NCBI GenBank assembly: GCA_026393535.1
Contig: JAPKZY010000051.1
Span: forward strand, 1-42,332
DNA from: Actinomycetota bacterium
GTDB taxonomy: Bacteria; Actinomycetota; Acidimicrobiia; Acidimicrobiales; Ilumatobacteraceae
DNA length: 42,332 nt
Direction of reading: 5' to 3'
Shown: piece after piece, positions 27,037 to 34,557 of the stretch
How the letters are laid out: each line of letters opens with the position of its first letter
Position numbering within the stretch: the stretch's first letter is position 1
The notes under the pieces: generated by a model
The model's database searches: none
Told to the model about the DNA's origin: nothing
The model's input: only the letters and a program-made list of their open reading frames with translations
Program-made: the position numbers and the translations under genes

Positions 27037-28100
27037 CACAAACTCCGCACGTATTCCACGATCAACTTCAGTTGCTCATCTGTGTACATCTGACCAAAGG
27101 CTGGCATTCGACCACTTCCCTGTCCTTGTTCTCCGTAACGCTTACCCAATTCCGAGCCGCCACTAATGAATGCAATCATGTCTGACTGGTTCGGGAACTG
27201 CCTAATACTTGAACCACCTGTGAGGTTTGGCCCAAGAGCGCCACCACCGGTTGTTTGTGGATCGTCGTACGACCAACCCTTGGTATGACAACGAGCACAT
27301 GAGTATGCGCCTGAATTGACATTGAGATTGAAAAGCGCTTCACCAACAGTTGCGTACGTACCACTATCAACTTGACGTTGTGCTTCAGTAATAATCGCTT
27401 TGTTTTCAGCGGCTGGTAATTGGCCATCATCACACGTGGGGTTATATGGACCGCGCGGCTTCACGCAATTGTCTTGAGGAATCTGAATCGACTTCAAGTA
27501 CTCAATCAGCGTCGTAATCGACTGATCGTTCATTGGTCCACCACCTATGGTTCCCCACGCAGACATCGGAGAAAATGGACGGCCGTAGTTCAAAACAAAA
27601 CGAATTTCGTCGTCTGTATATCGATACAGCACAGTGTTGAGTGCTGGTGCTCTCCAAGAAACAGCTTTGACCTCGCCCGTTTTCGGGTCGGTTACTGCAT
27701 ACGCGGCAACACCACCAGTTGCTTTCATGCCACCATGGCAACCTGCGCAGTTGTATCCGCCATCAGCAGTTGGCGCAAACAGTGTCGCACCCCATTCGGT
27801 GAAACGCTTTTCAAAACCAAATTGTGCACCAGCTTCGCGGCCAGGCTCTAGAACCCAGTAAAGAGGCAATGCGATGGTGATGATGACAAGAAACAGAAGC
27901 CCAAGAACTTGGACTCGCTCTAAGCGAGGTCCTTCAAGGACTTCATCGTCGTAATATTCCTTACGGTTGGCGGCAAGTTTTTGCTCAGAACCAATTTCCG
28001 CGCGTGATGACCTGATGTTGGAGAATGCGTAGAACGCCCACCCCGCGAGCGAGATAAGAAGAATCACCCACCCAATTGAAGTACTGGTTGTAGCAAACAT
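27036..28100 (-). CDS. qcrC: Membrane-anchored dihaem cytochrome c of the quinol:cytochrome c reductase
   Basis: 354 residues with two CxxCH haem sites: CAGCH (Cys118/121, His122) and CARCH (Cys268/271, His272). Likely axial Met residues are in RPFSPMSAWG (after haem 1) and RMPAFGQM (after haem 2). Two hydrophobic segments at about 9-28 and 64-83 anchor it, with the haem domains outside the membrane. It takes the place of cytochrome c1 in this complex, comparable in role to actinobacterial QcrC (dihaem), but with two N-terminal helices and no C-terminal anchor. The symbol is given by role. Gap of 2 bases to the Rieske gene. Confidence 0.9.
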   Translation of the reverse strand: MFATTSTSIGWVILLISLAGWAFYAFSNIRSSRAEIGSEQKLAANRKEYYDDEVLEGPRLERVQVLGLLFLVIITIALPLYWVLEPGREAGAQFGFEKRFTEWGATLFAPTADGGYNCAGCHGGMKATGGVAAYAVTDPKTGEVKAVSWRAPALNTVLYRYTDDEIRFVLNYGRPFSPMSAWGTIGGGPMNDQSITTLIEYLKSIQIPQDNCVKPRGPYNPTCDDGQLPAAENKAIITEAQRQVDSGTYATVGEALFNLNVNSGAYSCARCHTKGWSYDDPQTTGGGALGPNLTGGSSIRQFPNQSDMIAFISGGSELGKRYGEQGQGSGRMPAFGQMYTDEQLKLIVEYVRSL

Positions 28101-28102
28101 GA

Positions 28103-28957
28103 CTAGTGCTTCCCTCCTGCTGCGCCGATGCAGTGTGGTCCTTCGGCTTCTTGACCAGTGGTGTTAACTCCAATTGCTGGTCCAGCAAAAACTGCACCAG
28201 TATCGATAGTGAGTACACCGTTCACGATTGCAACACCGAAACGATCCATTCCGCGTGGAGCTGGTCCACCCTTTTTCTCACCGACACGGTTGTACTGAGA
28301 ACCATGGCATGGACATTCGAACCATTGCGAACTCTTGCATTCAGGTACACGGCATCCAAGGTGGGGGCACTTTTGATACAGCGCCACAATGCCTGCTTGC
28401 ATTCCGGAGAACACGGGGGCCTGCTTGCCGTAGATGGCTTTACCTTTACCGACAGCATCTTTCGGATACTCGGTCACCCACGCGCGAGCTTCTGATAAAT
28501 ACAAGAAACCTTTATTTTGACGAATCAACTGAACAACGTCGTCAACTTTTCCGGCGTTGATCTTGGAACCGAAGCCGCCTTCTGCACCTTTCCAGAGGAA
28601 ACCAACTAGTGAAGCACCGAAAGTACCAACACTGATTGTCAGCAAGGTAACTGTTGCGCGATTAAAGAACATACGACGCGAGACGCCCAATGCTTCCTCA
28701 TCTGGGGCAACCCATGGGGCCAATTCGACTGGAGCACTTTTGACAAGAGCGGTAGAGCGAGCAGTTGCCTGCGCTTCCACTTCACGACCGCTAGGAGCGG
28801 CGTCTGTAATGTTTGCCTTTGAATTACGAGAACGAGTTTCACGTGACAATGCGCCTGCGCCACGAACTTCAGTAGAACGTGATGTGGTGAGGACAACAAT
28901 CAGGCCAAAGATGATCGCTGCAATAACAACGATTGCTATGACAATTCCGGTGCTCAT
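28103..28957 (-). CDS. qcrA: Rieske [2Fe-2S] subunit of the quinol:cytochrome c reductase
   Basis: 284 residues. The cluster motifs are CPHLGC (Cys197, His199, Cys202) and CPCHGS (Cys215, Cys217, His218): ligands Cys197, His199, Cys215, His218 and a disulphide Cys202-Cys217. The usual Thr/Ser in box 1 is Pro198. A hydrophobic segment is at 3-24; a twin-arginine motif SRRMFFNR (93-100) precedes a second helix at about 102-121, the dual Sec/Tat layout known for actinobacterial QcrA. A 70-residue polar linker separates the helices. Start ATG 28957, with AAGGA nine bases upstream. The gene follows cytochrome b (C-terminal half) after 64 bases. Confidence 0.94.
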   Translation of the reverse strand: MSTGIVIAIVVIAAIIFGLIVVLTTSRSTEVRGAGALSRETRSRNSKANITDAAPSGREVEAQATARSTALVKSAPVELAPWVAPDEEALGVSRRMFFNRATVTLLTISVGTFGASLVGFLWKGAEGGFGSKINAGKVDDVVQLIRQNKGFLYLSEARAWVTEYPKDAVGKGKAIYGKQAPVFSGMQAGIVALYQKCPHLGCRVPECKSSQWFECPCHGSQYNRVGEKKGGPAPRGMDRFGVAIVNGVLTIDTGAVFAGPAIGVNTTGQEAEGPHCIGAAGGKH

Positions 28958-29021
28958 GACTGTACGTTCCTTGCTTCTGTGTCGTTACGTCGAATGTTGG
29001 TGGGGGTATTCATTGTCTTCA

Positions 29022-29750
29022 TCACAATTCAAAGAAGATTCCGTCACGCCATGGGAATGTGAAGTTGAATCCGGGTCCACGGAAGAACGAACCGATGATG
29101 ACGAGCACTGCCCAGAACATCAGGAACAAGGTGAACATTGATGTCATCCACTTACGATCTTCAGGTTTGTTCGAAGCATTTTTATCAACAAACGGAGCCA
29201 AAATAAGGACAACAAGTCCCATTCCAGGAAGTGTTACACCAGCAATCATGGGGTGGAACATTGTGAGAAGTTCCTGCAAACCGAGGAAGTACCAAGGAGC
29301 CTTTGACGGGTTCGGAGTTTTGTTGAAGTCAGCTGCGTGCAGCAGTGGTGCGTTAACAATCCACGAGAAGATGAACAAGAACGCTGTACATGCAAGACCT
29401 GCAACAAATTCAACAGCCAACAAATGTGGCCACGTATGAACTTTGTCAACTGGTGCTGCTTTCGTTTCTTGAATAGAACCAGACTTAACAACAGTCAATA
29501 AACGTTGTGTATGTCCACCAGGACCAGCACCAATTGGCAATCCGGCTGAAGGGGTCGCTGCAACAACTGCTGATGCCTTATCTGCGACAGCTACCGCACC
29601 GCCATCTCCGCGAGCTGCTTTACTGCGCTCGAGTAAGTGGTCAGGAATACGTGAGTCACCAGCGGCTGCGGCTGGTGTTGCGGCATCGTCAGCCGCTTTA
29701 TCGCGAGCCGCTTGAGCTCGCTTTAAGAGATGTTCGGGGATTTCAGTCAT
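29022..29750 (-). CDS. Cytochrome b C-terminal half (subunit IV-like) with repeated IPEHLL N-terminal motif
   Basis: 242 residues. The C-terminal part has three helices with the Qo-site block KAPWYFLGLQELLTMFHP (150-167), equivalent to PEWY of cytochrome b; here the Pro-Glu is Ala-Pro. This is the half that in mitochondria and Mycobacterium is fused to the haem-binding half, so this complex is of the split b6f-like type. The first 100 residues are an unusual hydrophilic extension: it has IPEHLLKRAQAAR at 4-16 and IPDHLLERSKAAR at 35-47, a degenerate tandem repeat, then Ala-rich linker. The same MTEIPEHLL start occurs in the cytochrome c at 31788. Gap of 15 bases to the preceding gene. Confidence 0.92.
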   Translation of the reverse strand: MTEIPEHLLKRAQAARDKAADDAATPAAAAGDSRIPDHLLERSKAARGDGGAVAVADKASAVVAATPSAGLPIGAGPGGHTQRLLTVVKSGSIQETKAAPVDKVHTWPHLLAVEFVAGLACTAFLFIFSWIVNAPLLHAADFNKTPNPSKAPWYFLGLQELLTMFHPMIAGVTLPGMGLVVLILAPFVDKNASNKPEDRKWMTSMFTLFLMFWAVLVIIGSFFRGPGFNFTFPWRDGIFFEL

Positions 29751-29765
29751 TAGATGTCCTCTCGA

Positions 29766-30548
29766 TCACAAAGGTCCGGAAATTCCGCCGTCTTTACGAA
29801 CACGCCAGAAGTGGATGGCCATAAAGATAACGATGACAAATGGAAGCAGAAGCACGTGCAATACGTACCAACGAAGCAATGTTTCAGAACCAATTTCAAC
29901 TCCACCGAGCAACACGAATCGCACTTGCGATCCGAACACCGGCGTGTAACCCATCATGTTGGTACCAACGGTTACAGCCCACAGGGCCAACTGGTCCCAC
30001 GGCAACAAGTAACCAGTAAATGACAGAAGCAATGTGAGTGTCAACAACACAACACCAATGACCCAGTTGAATTCACGCGGTGCTTTGTATGCACCGTGAT
30101 AGAACACGCGAGACATGTGAAGGAATGTTGAAAGCACCATGAGGTGGGCTCCCCATCGGTGCATGTTTCGAACAAGTAATCCGAACGTGACAGAGGTCTG
30201 CAATGTTTGAATGTCTTGCCACGCTGCTGCACCCGTAGGGCGATAGAAGAACATCAAGAAAATGCCTGTAACAGTGAGCAAAATGAATAAAAAGAAGCTG
30301 AGACCACCAAGGCAGAGTGTGTAACTGACCTTCACTGCGTGACGCTTTACCTTCACTGGGTGCAAGTGATACAGCACCGAGTTCATGATGACGTACGACC
30401 GGTTACGCGGGCTGTCTGTGTAGCCCTTACGGAAAATTGAACCAGGACGGAAAATTGCATTCCATGCCTGACTTCCCTGCATTTGATTGCCTAATTTGCC
30501 TGCCCGTTCTTTGAGAGTGGGCCGTGGATTATCAAGAACTTTTGCCAT
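29766..30548 (-). CDS. qcrB: Cytochrome b N-terminal half (b6-like, dihaem)
   Basis: 260 residues from ATG 30548, which has GAGGT at the right distance (overlapping the ferredoxin stop). Four transmembrane helices carry the haem ligands: His in RNMHRWGAHLMV and FLHMSRVFYHGAYK (helix 2) and LLRWYVLHVLLLPFVIV with MAIHFWRVRKDG (helix 4). TGYLLPWDQLALWA is the standard Qo-site cd region. It forms the quinol-oxidising core with the C-terminal half encoded next. An N-terminal cytoplasmic extension of about 60 residues precedes the first helix. The symbol is given by role. Confidence 0.95.
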   Translation of the reverse strand: MAKVLDNPRPTLKERAGKLGNQMQGSQAWNAIFRPGSIFRKGYTDSPRNRSYVIMNSVLYHLHPVKVKRHAVKVSYTLCLGGLSFFLFILLTVTGIFLMFFYRPTGAAAWQDIQTLQTSVTFGLLVRNMHRWGAHLMVLSTFLHMSRVFYHGAYKAPREFNWVIGVVLLTLTLLLSFTGYLLPWDQLALWAVTVGTNMMGYTPVFGSQVRFVLLGGVEIGSETLLRWYVLHVLLLPFVIVIFMAIHFWRVRKDGGISGPL

Positions 30549-30559
30549 GGGCAATTACC

Positions 30560-30973
30560 TCAGAGTCGCATTCCATAGCCGTAGCCATGATTATTAGTTC
30601 GGATATGACTGTCACCATCTGGATCTGGTGCACCGACTTTGCCCATGATGATGACACCAGTTGGGCAACGATCGACACAGAGTGCGCAACGCGTGCACAC
30701 ATCATCGTCAATGATGAAAAGAACATTGTCAGATGGGTCTGACCCAGGCATTTCAGTGTCTTGTGCTTCTGCAATTGCGTCAGGCGTGACCATGTGGATG
30801 CACTTCCACGGACAAATATCGACGCAACCTTCACACATGATGCATTCACTTTGATCAATATGAATGAACTGCTTTGGCTTTACAGCCTTGCCAAGGTAAT
30901 CAGCATCTACCTCGACGAGTTGATACTCAGTTGACCATTCCGGCATTGGTGGGTTTGCGTCTGTGCGTGCCAT
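30560..30973 (-). CDS. Dicluster [4Fe-4S] ferredoxin encoded in the bc operon
   Basis: 137 residues with two cluster sites: Cys44/47/50/54 (CIMCEGCVDICPW) and Cys93/96/99/103 (CTRCALCVDRCPT), each C-x2-C-x2-C-x3-C-P. A 38-residue spacer separates them, and a 40-residue N-terminal region plus a Gly/Tyr-rich end (GYGYGMRL) flank them. No membrane segment or signal is present, so it should lie on the cytoplasmic side. A ferredoxin is not part of the standard bc1 or b6f complex; its location between a small membrane protein and cytochrome b suggests it docks on the complex. It may alternatively serve the complex I enzymes; sequence alone does not decide. Confidence 0.92.
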   Translation of the reverse strand: MARTDANPPMPEWSTEYQLVEVDADYLGKAVKPKQFIHIDQSECIMCEGCVDICPWKCIHMVTPDAIAEAQDTEMPGSDPSDNVLFIIDDDVCTRCALCVDRCPTGVIIMGKVGAPDPDGDSHIRTNNHGYGYGMRL

Positions 30974-30979
30974 GGCGTT

Positions 30980-31456
30980 CTAGCTCTTTTTTACCAATGG
31001 ACGGCCGTAGGTGGACACTTCGATTTCTTTTGCGCCGCGTTCTCCGCGCTTCTGCCACCAAACAAACATAAACACCATGAGAGCAATGAAGTACACATGA
31101 ATGACGACGACCAAGACGTCGCGCAGTGCTTCATAGCTGATTGTCATGGGGAAATTGCCCCCAAAAGCCTTTGGCTTCAAGATGTTGAAAGGCCCAAGCA
31201 ACAGCTTGTCTTTACGCCAACCAAGGTTCTTGTCGGCATGGTCAATGAATTGGTGAGGCACAACACCAAATGCAAGAAACAAAACGAAGAAGGTATACAC
31301 AGCGCCGATCATGGCTTCGCCCCATGTTGTGTCTGTGCCAACAGGACGCCGTTTTCCGAATGGAATGACGATGAGGGCCATCGCAGTGGTGAGACCAAAG
31401 GAAAACAAAAAAGCCTGGTTAACTCCTGGCCATCTAAGTATGTCAATCGAGAGCAT
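30980..31456 (-). CDS. Small membrane protein, first gene of the bc/nuo operon
   Basis: I do not recognise this family. About 158 residues from ATG 31456, with three hydrophobic segments (about 14-32, 48-67 and 113-135), a His in the second (GVVPHQFIDH) and one in the third (VVIHVYFIAL). No CxxCH or Cys cluster is seen. A longer in-frame GTG start at 31516 would add 20 residues including a run of Glu; neither start has a good ribosome site. It precedes the ferredoxin by 6 bases. Its place in front of ferredoxin and cytochrome b makes an additional membrane subunit of the complex plausible. Confidence 0.82.
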   Translation of the reverse strand: MLSIDILRWPGVNQAFLFSFGLTTAMALIVIPFGKRRPVGTDTTWGEAMIGAVYTFFVLFLAFGVVPHQFIDHADKNLGWRKDKLLLGPFNILKPKAFGGNFPMTISYEALRDVLVVVIHVYFIALMVFMFVWWQKRGERGAKEIEVSTYGRPLVKKS

Positions 31457-31516
31457 GAACGATTCTTCTTCTTCGGTCCTAGTGACGGTTGTGTCATGGG
31501 GCTGGTGCCTAAGCAC

Positions 31517-31787
31517 TTAGAACACTAGTCATCGCAGAGGCAGAAATTCCATTTTCTGAATGTGACCAATTCCCGTGATTCTCAGCGGCTGTTTGATCCC
31601 GCGGTTGTGCCATTGTGCATATTTCATTGGGCCCTCCCGTTTCGACTCCACGAGCAAACTTCTCGACTTTTGGCAGATGATTACTTGCGCGGGGGAATGT
31701 TTGTCTATCGTGGAGGGGTCAGGCATTGCATCTGAGGGCACCCCGCCTTCTTAGAGGCCTGACAGGTCTCCCCGAGAGGTAAGCGCA
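31517..31787. other. Divergent intergenic region between bc/nuo operon and cytochrome c gene
   Basis: About 270 bases with no gene. It must hold promoters for the operon on minus and the cytochrome c gene on plus. It contains a perfect 6-bp-arm palindrome at 31541-31558, a Rex-site-like but asymmetric stretch at 31613-31630 (TTGTGCATATTTCATTGG), and the strong ribosome site GAGAGGT at 31774-31780 for the plus gene. I see no clear sigma-type hexamer pair. TAGTGT on minus near 31528 is a possible -10 for a leaderless GTG start at 31516. Confidence 0.5.
31541..31558. promoter_or_regulatory. Perfect palindrome upstream of the bc/nuo operon
   Basis: Inverted repeat CAGAAA-ttccat-TTTCTG, 18 bases with six-base arms and six-base spacer. 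It lies 25 bases upstream of the alternative GTG start and 85 bases upstream of the ATG of the first gene of the operon, where an operator would be expected. The responsible regulator is unknown; it does not match the Rex consensus. Confidence 0.35.
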
Positions 31788-32600
31788 GTGACCGAGATTC
31801 CCGAGCACCTTCTGAATCGCTCTAAAGCACGACGCGCAGAAGCGTCTGGCGATAGCACCAGTGACAGCACACCAGCAGTTGCTACTCCTGCAGCGTCAAC
31901 TGCACCAGCAAAGGCAAAAGAAGCCCCAGCTCCAAAAGCTGTTGCTCAAGACCCTGCCTATGTTGTTGCCGCAAAGACACGCAAAAAGATTCCGTTCTGG
32001 GCAATGACAAGTTTGGCACTTCTTCCTGCATGGGCAATGTTGTATCTCATTGCGCTGAAGCCAGCAGAAAAAGTAATTGAAGGCCCATTGTCGATCGGTG
32101 CTGCTACATACAGTTCCTGTGCAGGCTGCCATGGCGCTGACGGTGCTGGTGGCGCTGGTCGCGTTCTGTATCAAGGTGAAGTTTTGAAAACTTTCCCTCA
32201 TATCGAAGACATGTTGAACTTCGTTTACACCGGAAGCCAGAAGTACGTTGCTGCCGGGTTCAAGATTTACGGCAATCCAAAACGTGAAGGTGGCGCTCAC
32301 GCACCATTGTCATACAACGGAAATCCAATGCCAATGCAAGGTGAAAAAGCTGGCGGTGCTCTTACCGAAGCAGAAATTCTCTCTGTTGTCTGCCACGAGC
32401 GCTACACAATCTCTGGAGCTGACCCAGCAAGCAAGGAATGGAAAGAAGAATTCGAAACTTGGTGTTCACCAGATTCGGAAATCTTTAAGGCATTAGAAGC
32501 CGGAAGTTCGACGTTCGACAACATTGAAAAAGATTTTGCAATGCTTGCTATGAAACCAGGTGCCGTAAGCACAGAGCCTCGCGCTTCAATTAGTAAATAA
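31788..32600 (+). CDS. Membrane-anchored monohaem cytochrome c with IPEHLL N-terminal motif
   Basis: 270 residues. Start is GTG 31788, seven bases after GAGAGGT. The N-terminus MTEIPEHLLNRSKARR equals the start of the cytochrome b C-terminal half (29022-29750) in the first nine residues. An Ala/Pro/Lys-rich linker (20-66) leads to a single helix at about 69-90, then the haem motif CAGCH (Cys111/114, His115). PMPMQG (180-185) is a likely axial Met region. Two further Cys, 202 and 226, could form a disulphide. The N-terminal 65 residues should be cytoplasmic. It probably accepts electrons from the bc complex or carries them to an oxidase. It ends immediately next to the convergent gene at 32601. 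Confidence 0.9.
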   Translation: MTEIPEHLLNRSKARRAEASGDSTSDSTPAVATPAASTAPAKAKEAPAPKAVAQDPAYVVAAKTRKKIPFWAMTSLALLPAWAMLYLIALKPAEKVIEGPLSIGAATYSSCAGCHGADGAGGAGRVLYQGEVLKTFPHIEDMLNFVYTGSQKYVAAGFKIYGNPKREGGAHAPLSYNGNPMPMQGEKAGGALTEAEILSVVCHERYTISGADPASKEWKEEFETWCSPDSEIFKALEAGSSTFDNIEKDFAMLAMKPGAVSTEPRASISK

Positions 32601-33197
32601 TTATTGACACTTCACAGACACAACATTGTCTGTAGTGAGATTCACAATTATTTTACTGAGTTGATCAGGAAAGCGCGTAATGAAGTCACGTAGTGACGAC
32701 GTTGCTGTATCACCACAGTCTCTTTTCACTGGCGCCGCTAATTTTACAACCCAACCATTTCGTAAAATTCCTTCGTCACCATTTGCCTGCATATCGACTA
32801 AACCTGGCAACGTCAAAAATTCTCGGCCTGCAAGTGCATCAGACGGTACAAGTGCAAACCAAACAACTGCATCACCCAACATGTCTGCCAAAAGTACACA
32901 GGCATTGGGTTTTGCAAAATCAGTACACGCAGTTATCGATCCATACTTTGCAGCCAACGTTCCCTCTTGCACTGTCAACACTCGCAAGTCATCAAGTGAT
33001 AACCGCATGGCGCCGCCGCGAGTGACGCCACCTTCCTGTGACCATGCAGAATCAACGTTGATCGAATTAACACTTGCAACTACATCAATTTTATGAAGAG
33101 TTTGCGTTACAGAAATTTCAGAAGAGCCGCGGGTAGCGAGAATAAAAACTACAGCAAGGAACACTGCAAATAGCCCGGCAAGAATTCGCCGACTCAA
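32601..33197 (-). CDS. Unknown single-helix exported or anchored protein at the end of the hem operon
   Basis: 198 residues of unrecognised family. An N-terminal positively charged start followed by one hydrophobic segment (about 4-22) indicates an uncleaved anchor or a signal peptide, with the remaining 175 residues outside. Four Cys (about 91, 99, 160 and 197) may pair as disulphides. The start is TTG 33197, which overlaps the hemL stop (TTGA), with AAAGG upstream. As the last gene of rex-hemACDBL it is likely co-expressed. The stop abuts the convergent cytochrome c gene stop. Confidence 0.75.
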   Translation of the reverse strand: MSRRILAGLFAVFLAVVFILATRGSSEISVTQTLHKIDVVASVNSINVDSAWSQEGGVTRGGAMRLSLDDLRVLTVQEGTLAAKYGSITACTDFAKPNACVLLADMLGDAVVWFALVPSDALAGREFLTLPGLVDMQANGDEGILRNGWVVKLAAPVKRDCGDTATSSLRDFITRFPDQLSKIIVNLTTDNVVSVKCQ

Positions 33198-34546
33198 TTC
33201 ATGAGGCCTTTCAACGCCGTGGACACGCGAACTGCTAATTGATCAAGAACTGAATCTGTGTGAGAAAGACCAACGAATACAGCCTCATATGCTCCTGGTG
33301 CCAACGCAACGCCCCCGCTCAATAATGCATGAAACACTTTTGCGTACAACGCTTCATCTGTCGTTTGTGCCTCTGCGAAATTCGTTGGAGTCTTCGTACC
33401 AAGTTCATTTCCAAAATACATTCCGATCAAAGTTCCGACAACCGGAAACTGTGCAGGAATTCCTGCACCACTACACGCATCACGCAACATCGCTGAAGTA
33501 AAGCGTGCTCGTGCTGACAATTCCATATAGACATCATCAGACAATTCATTAAGCGCTGCAAGACCAGCTGCAGTGGCAAGCGGATTTCCCGCAAGAGTTC
33601 CTGCGTGAAACACAGAACCAAGTGGTGTGAGATTTTCCATGACGTCGCGTCGACCACCGACTGCGCCAATTGGTAATCCGCCACCAATAACTTTTCCGAA
33701 ACATGTGAGATCTGGTTTCACATCGTATTTAGCTTGAGCGCCACCAGATCCAAGACGGAATCCTGTAATCACTTCGTCAAATACAAGTAGCGCACCAACG
33801 CGGTCACACTCTGCACGAAGTCCTTCCAGGAAACCTGGGGCGGGTGAAACTAACCCCATGTTTGCTGCAACGGGTTCAACAAAAACTGCTGCGACATCAT
33901 TATCGAGTGTTGGTACAACGTTGTATGGCAAGACCCATGTGTTTGCAACAGCTTCTTCGGGTACACCAGCGGTGCCAGGTAGACCAAGCGTTGCTAATCC
34001 ACTTCCACCTGCAGCCAACAATGCATCCGTGGCTCCATGAAAGTTTCCGTGAAAAGTAACGATGCGCTTGCGTCCGGTTGCGCCACGTGCCAAACGAACT
34101 GCCGTACTTGTTGCTTCTGTTCCACTGTTCATAAAACGAACACGTTCACACGAGGGAACCCGTTCTGAAATTGCTTCTGCCAATTTCATTTCACGAGGAG
34201 TGGGTGCGCCATACGACGTACCGTCTCCTGCTGCATTGCGAATTGCTTCCGTTACTTTTGGATGCGCGTGTCCAAGAATGATGGCGCCGTAACTTTGAAC
34301 CAAGTCAATAAGTTCATTGCCTTCCACGTCATACACAAATGCACCTTCAGCACGAGACACAACATATGGGGTACCTCCAACAGCTTTGAATGCACGAATA
34401 GACGAGTTCACTCCACCAGGGATGACTAGTGCAGAACGATCAAACAAAACTTGGTTCGATGCAAGTCCAATGCCGCGACACACAGTTGCTGTGCAACCCG
34501 CAGCAACGCACGCGTTGGCATCACAAAAAGGGATTGGTGAATTCAT
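33194..34546 (-). CDS. hemL: Glutamate-1-semialdehyde 2,1-aminomutase with Cys-rich N-terminal extension
   Basis: PLP enzyme making 5-aminolevulinate from glutamate-1-semialdehyde, second step of the C5 haem pathway. 450 residues. Lys285 in TCFGKVIGGGLPIGAVGG is the PLP lysine; FMNSGTEAT (138-146) and the VFDEVITGFR block bind cofactor. The conserved core begins at LFDRSALVIPGGVNSSIRAF (34-53), so about 30 residues precede it. Those contain Cys8, Cys13, Cys18 and Cys23 at exact five-residue spacing. The start ATG 34546 has AAGGA overlapping the hemB stop, which supports this extension. Function of the Cys array is unknown. Confidence 0.95.
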   Translation of the reverse strand: MNSPIPFCDANACVAAGCTATVCRGIGLASNQVLFDRSALVIPGGVNSSIRAFKAVGGTPYVVSRAEGAFVYDVEGNELIDLVQSYGAIILGHAHPKVTEAIRNAAGDGTSYGAPTPREMKLAEAISERVPSCERVRFMNSGTEATSTAVRLARGATGRKRIVTFHGNFHGATDALLAAGGSGLATLGLPGTAGVPEEAVANTWVLPYNVVPTLDNDVAAVFVEPVAANMGLVSPAPGFLEGLRAECDRVGALLVFDEVITGFRLGSGGAQAKYDVKPDLTCFGKVIGGGLPIGAVGGRRDVMENLTPLGSVFHAGTLAGNPLATAAGLAALNELSDDVYMELSARARFTSAMLRDACSGAGIPAQFPVVGTLIGMYFGNELGTKTPTNFAEAQTTDEALYAKVFHALLSGGVALAPGAYEAVFVGLSHTDSVLDQLAVRVSTALKGLMN

Positions 34547-34557
34547 TGCGTATTTCC

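Noticed and set aside
28954-29022. 22-codon frame filling the gap between cytochrome b and Rieske genes, overlapping both (TGATG and TCATGA).
   Set aside because: Composition is polar with no membrane segment or motif, it lacks a ribosome site of its own, and the Rieske gene has its own AAGGA site; overlap at both ends in a 64-base gap can arise by chance.
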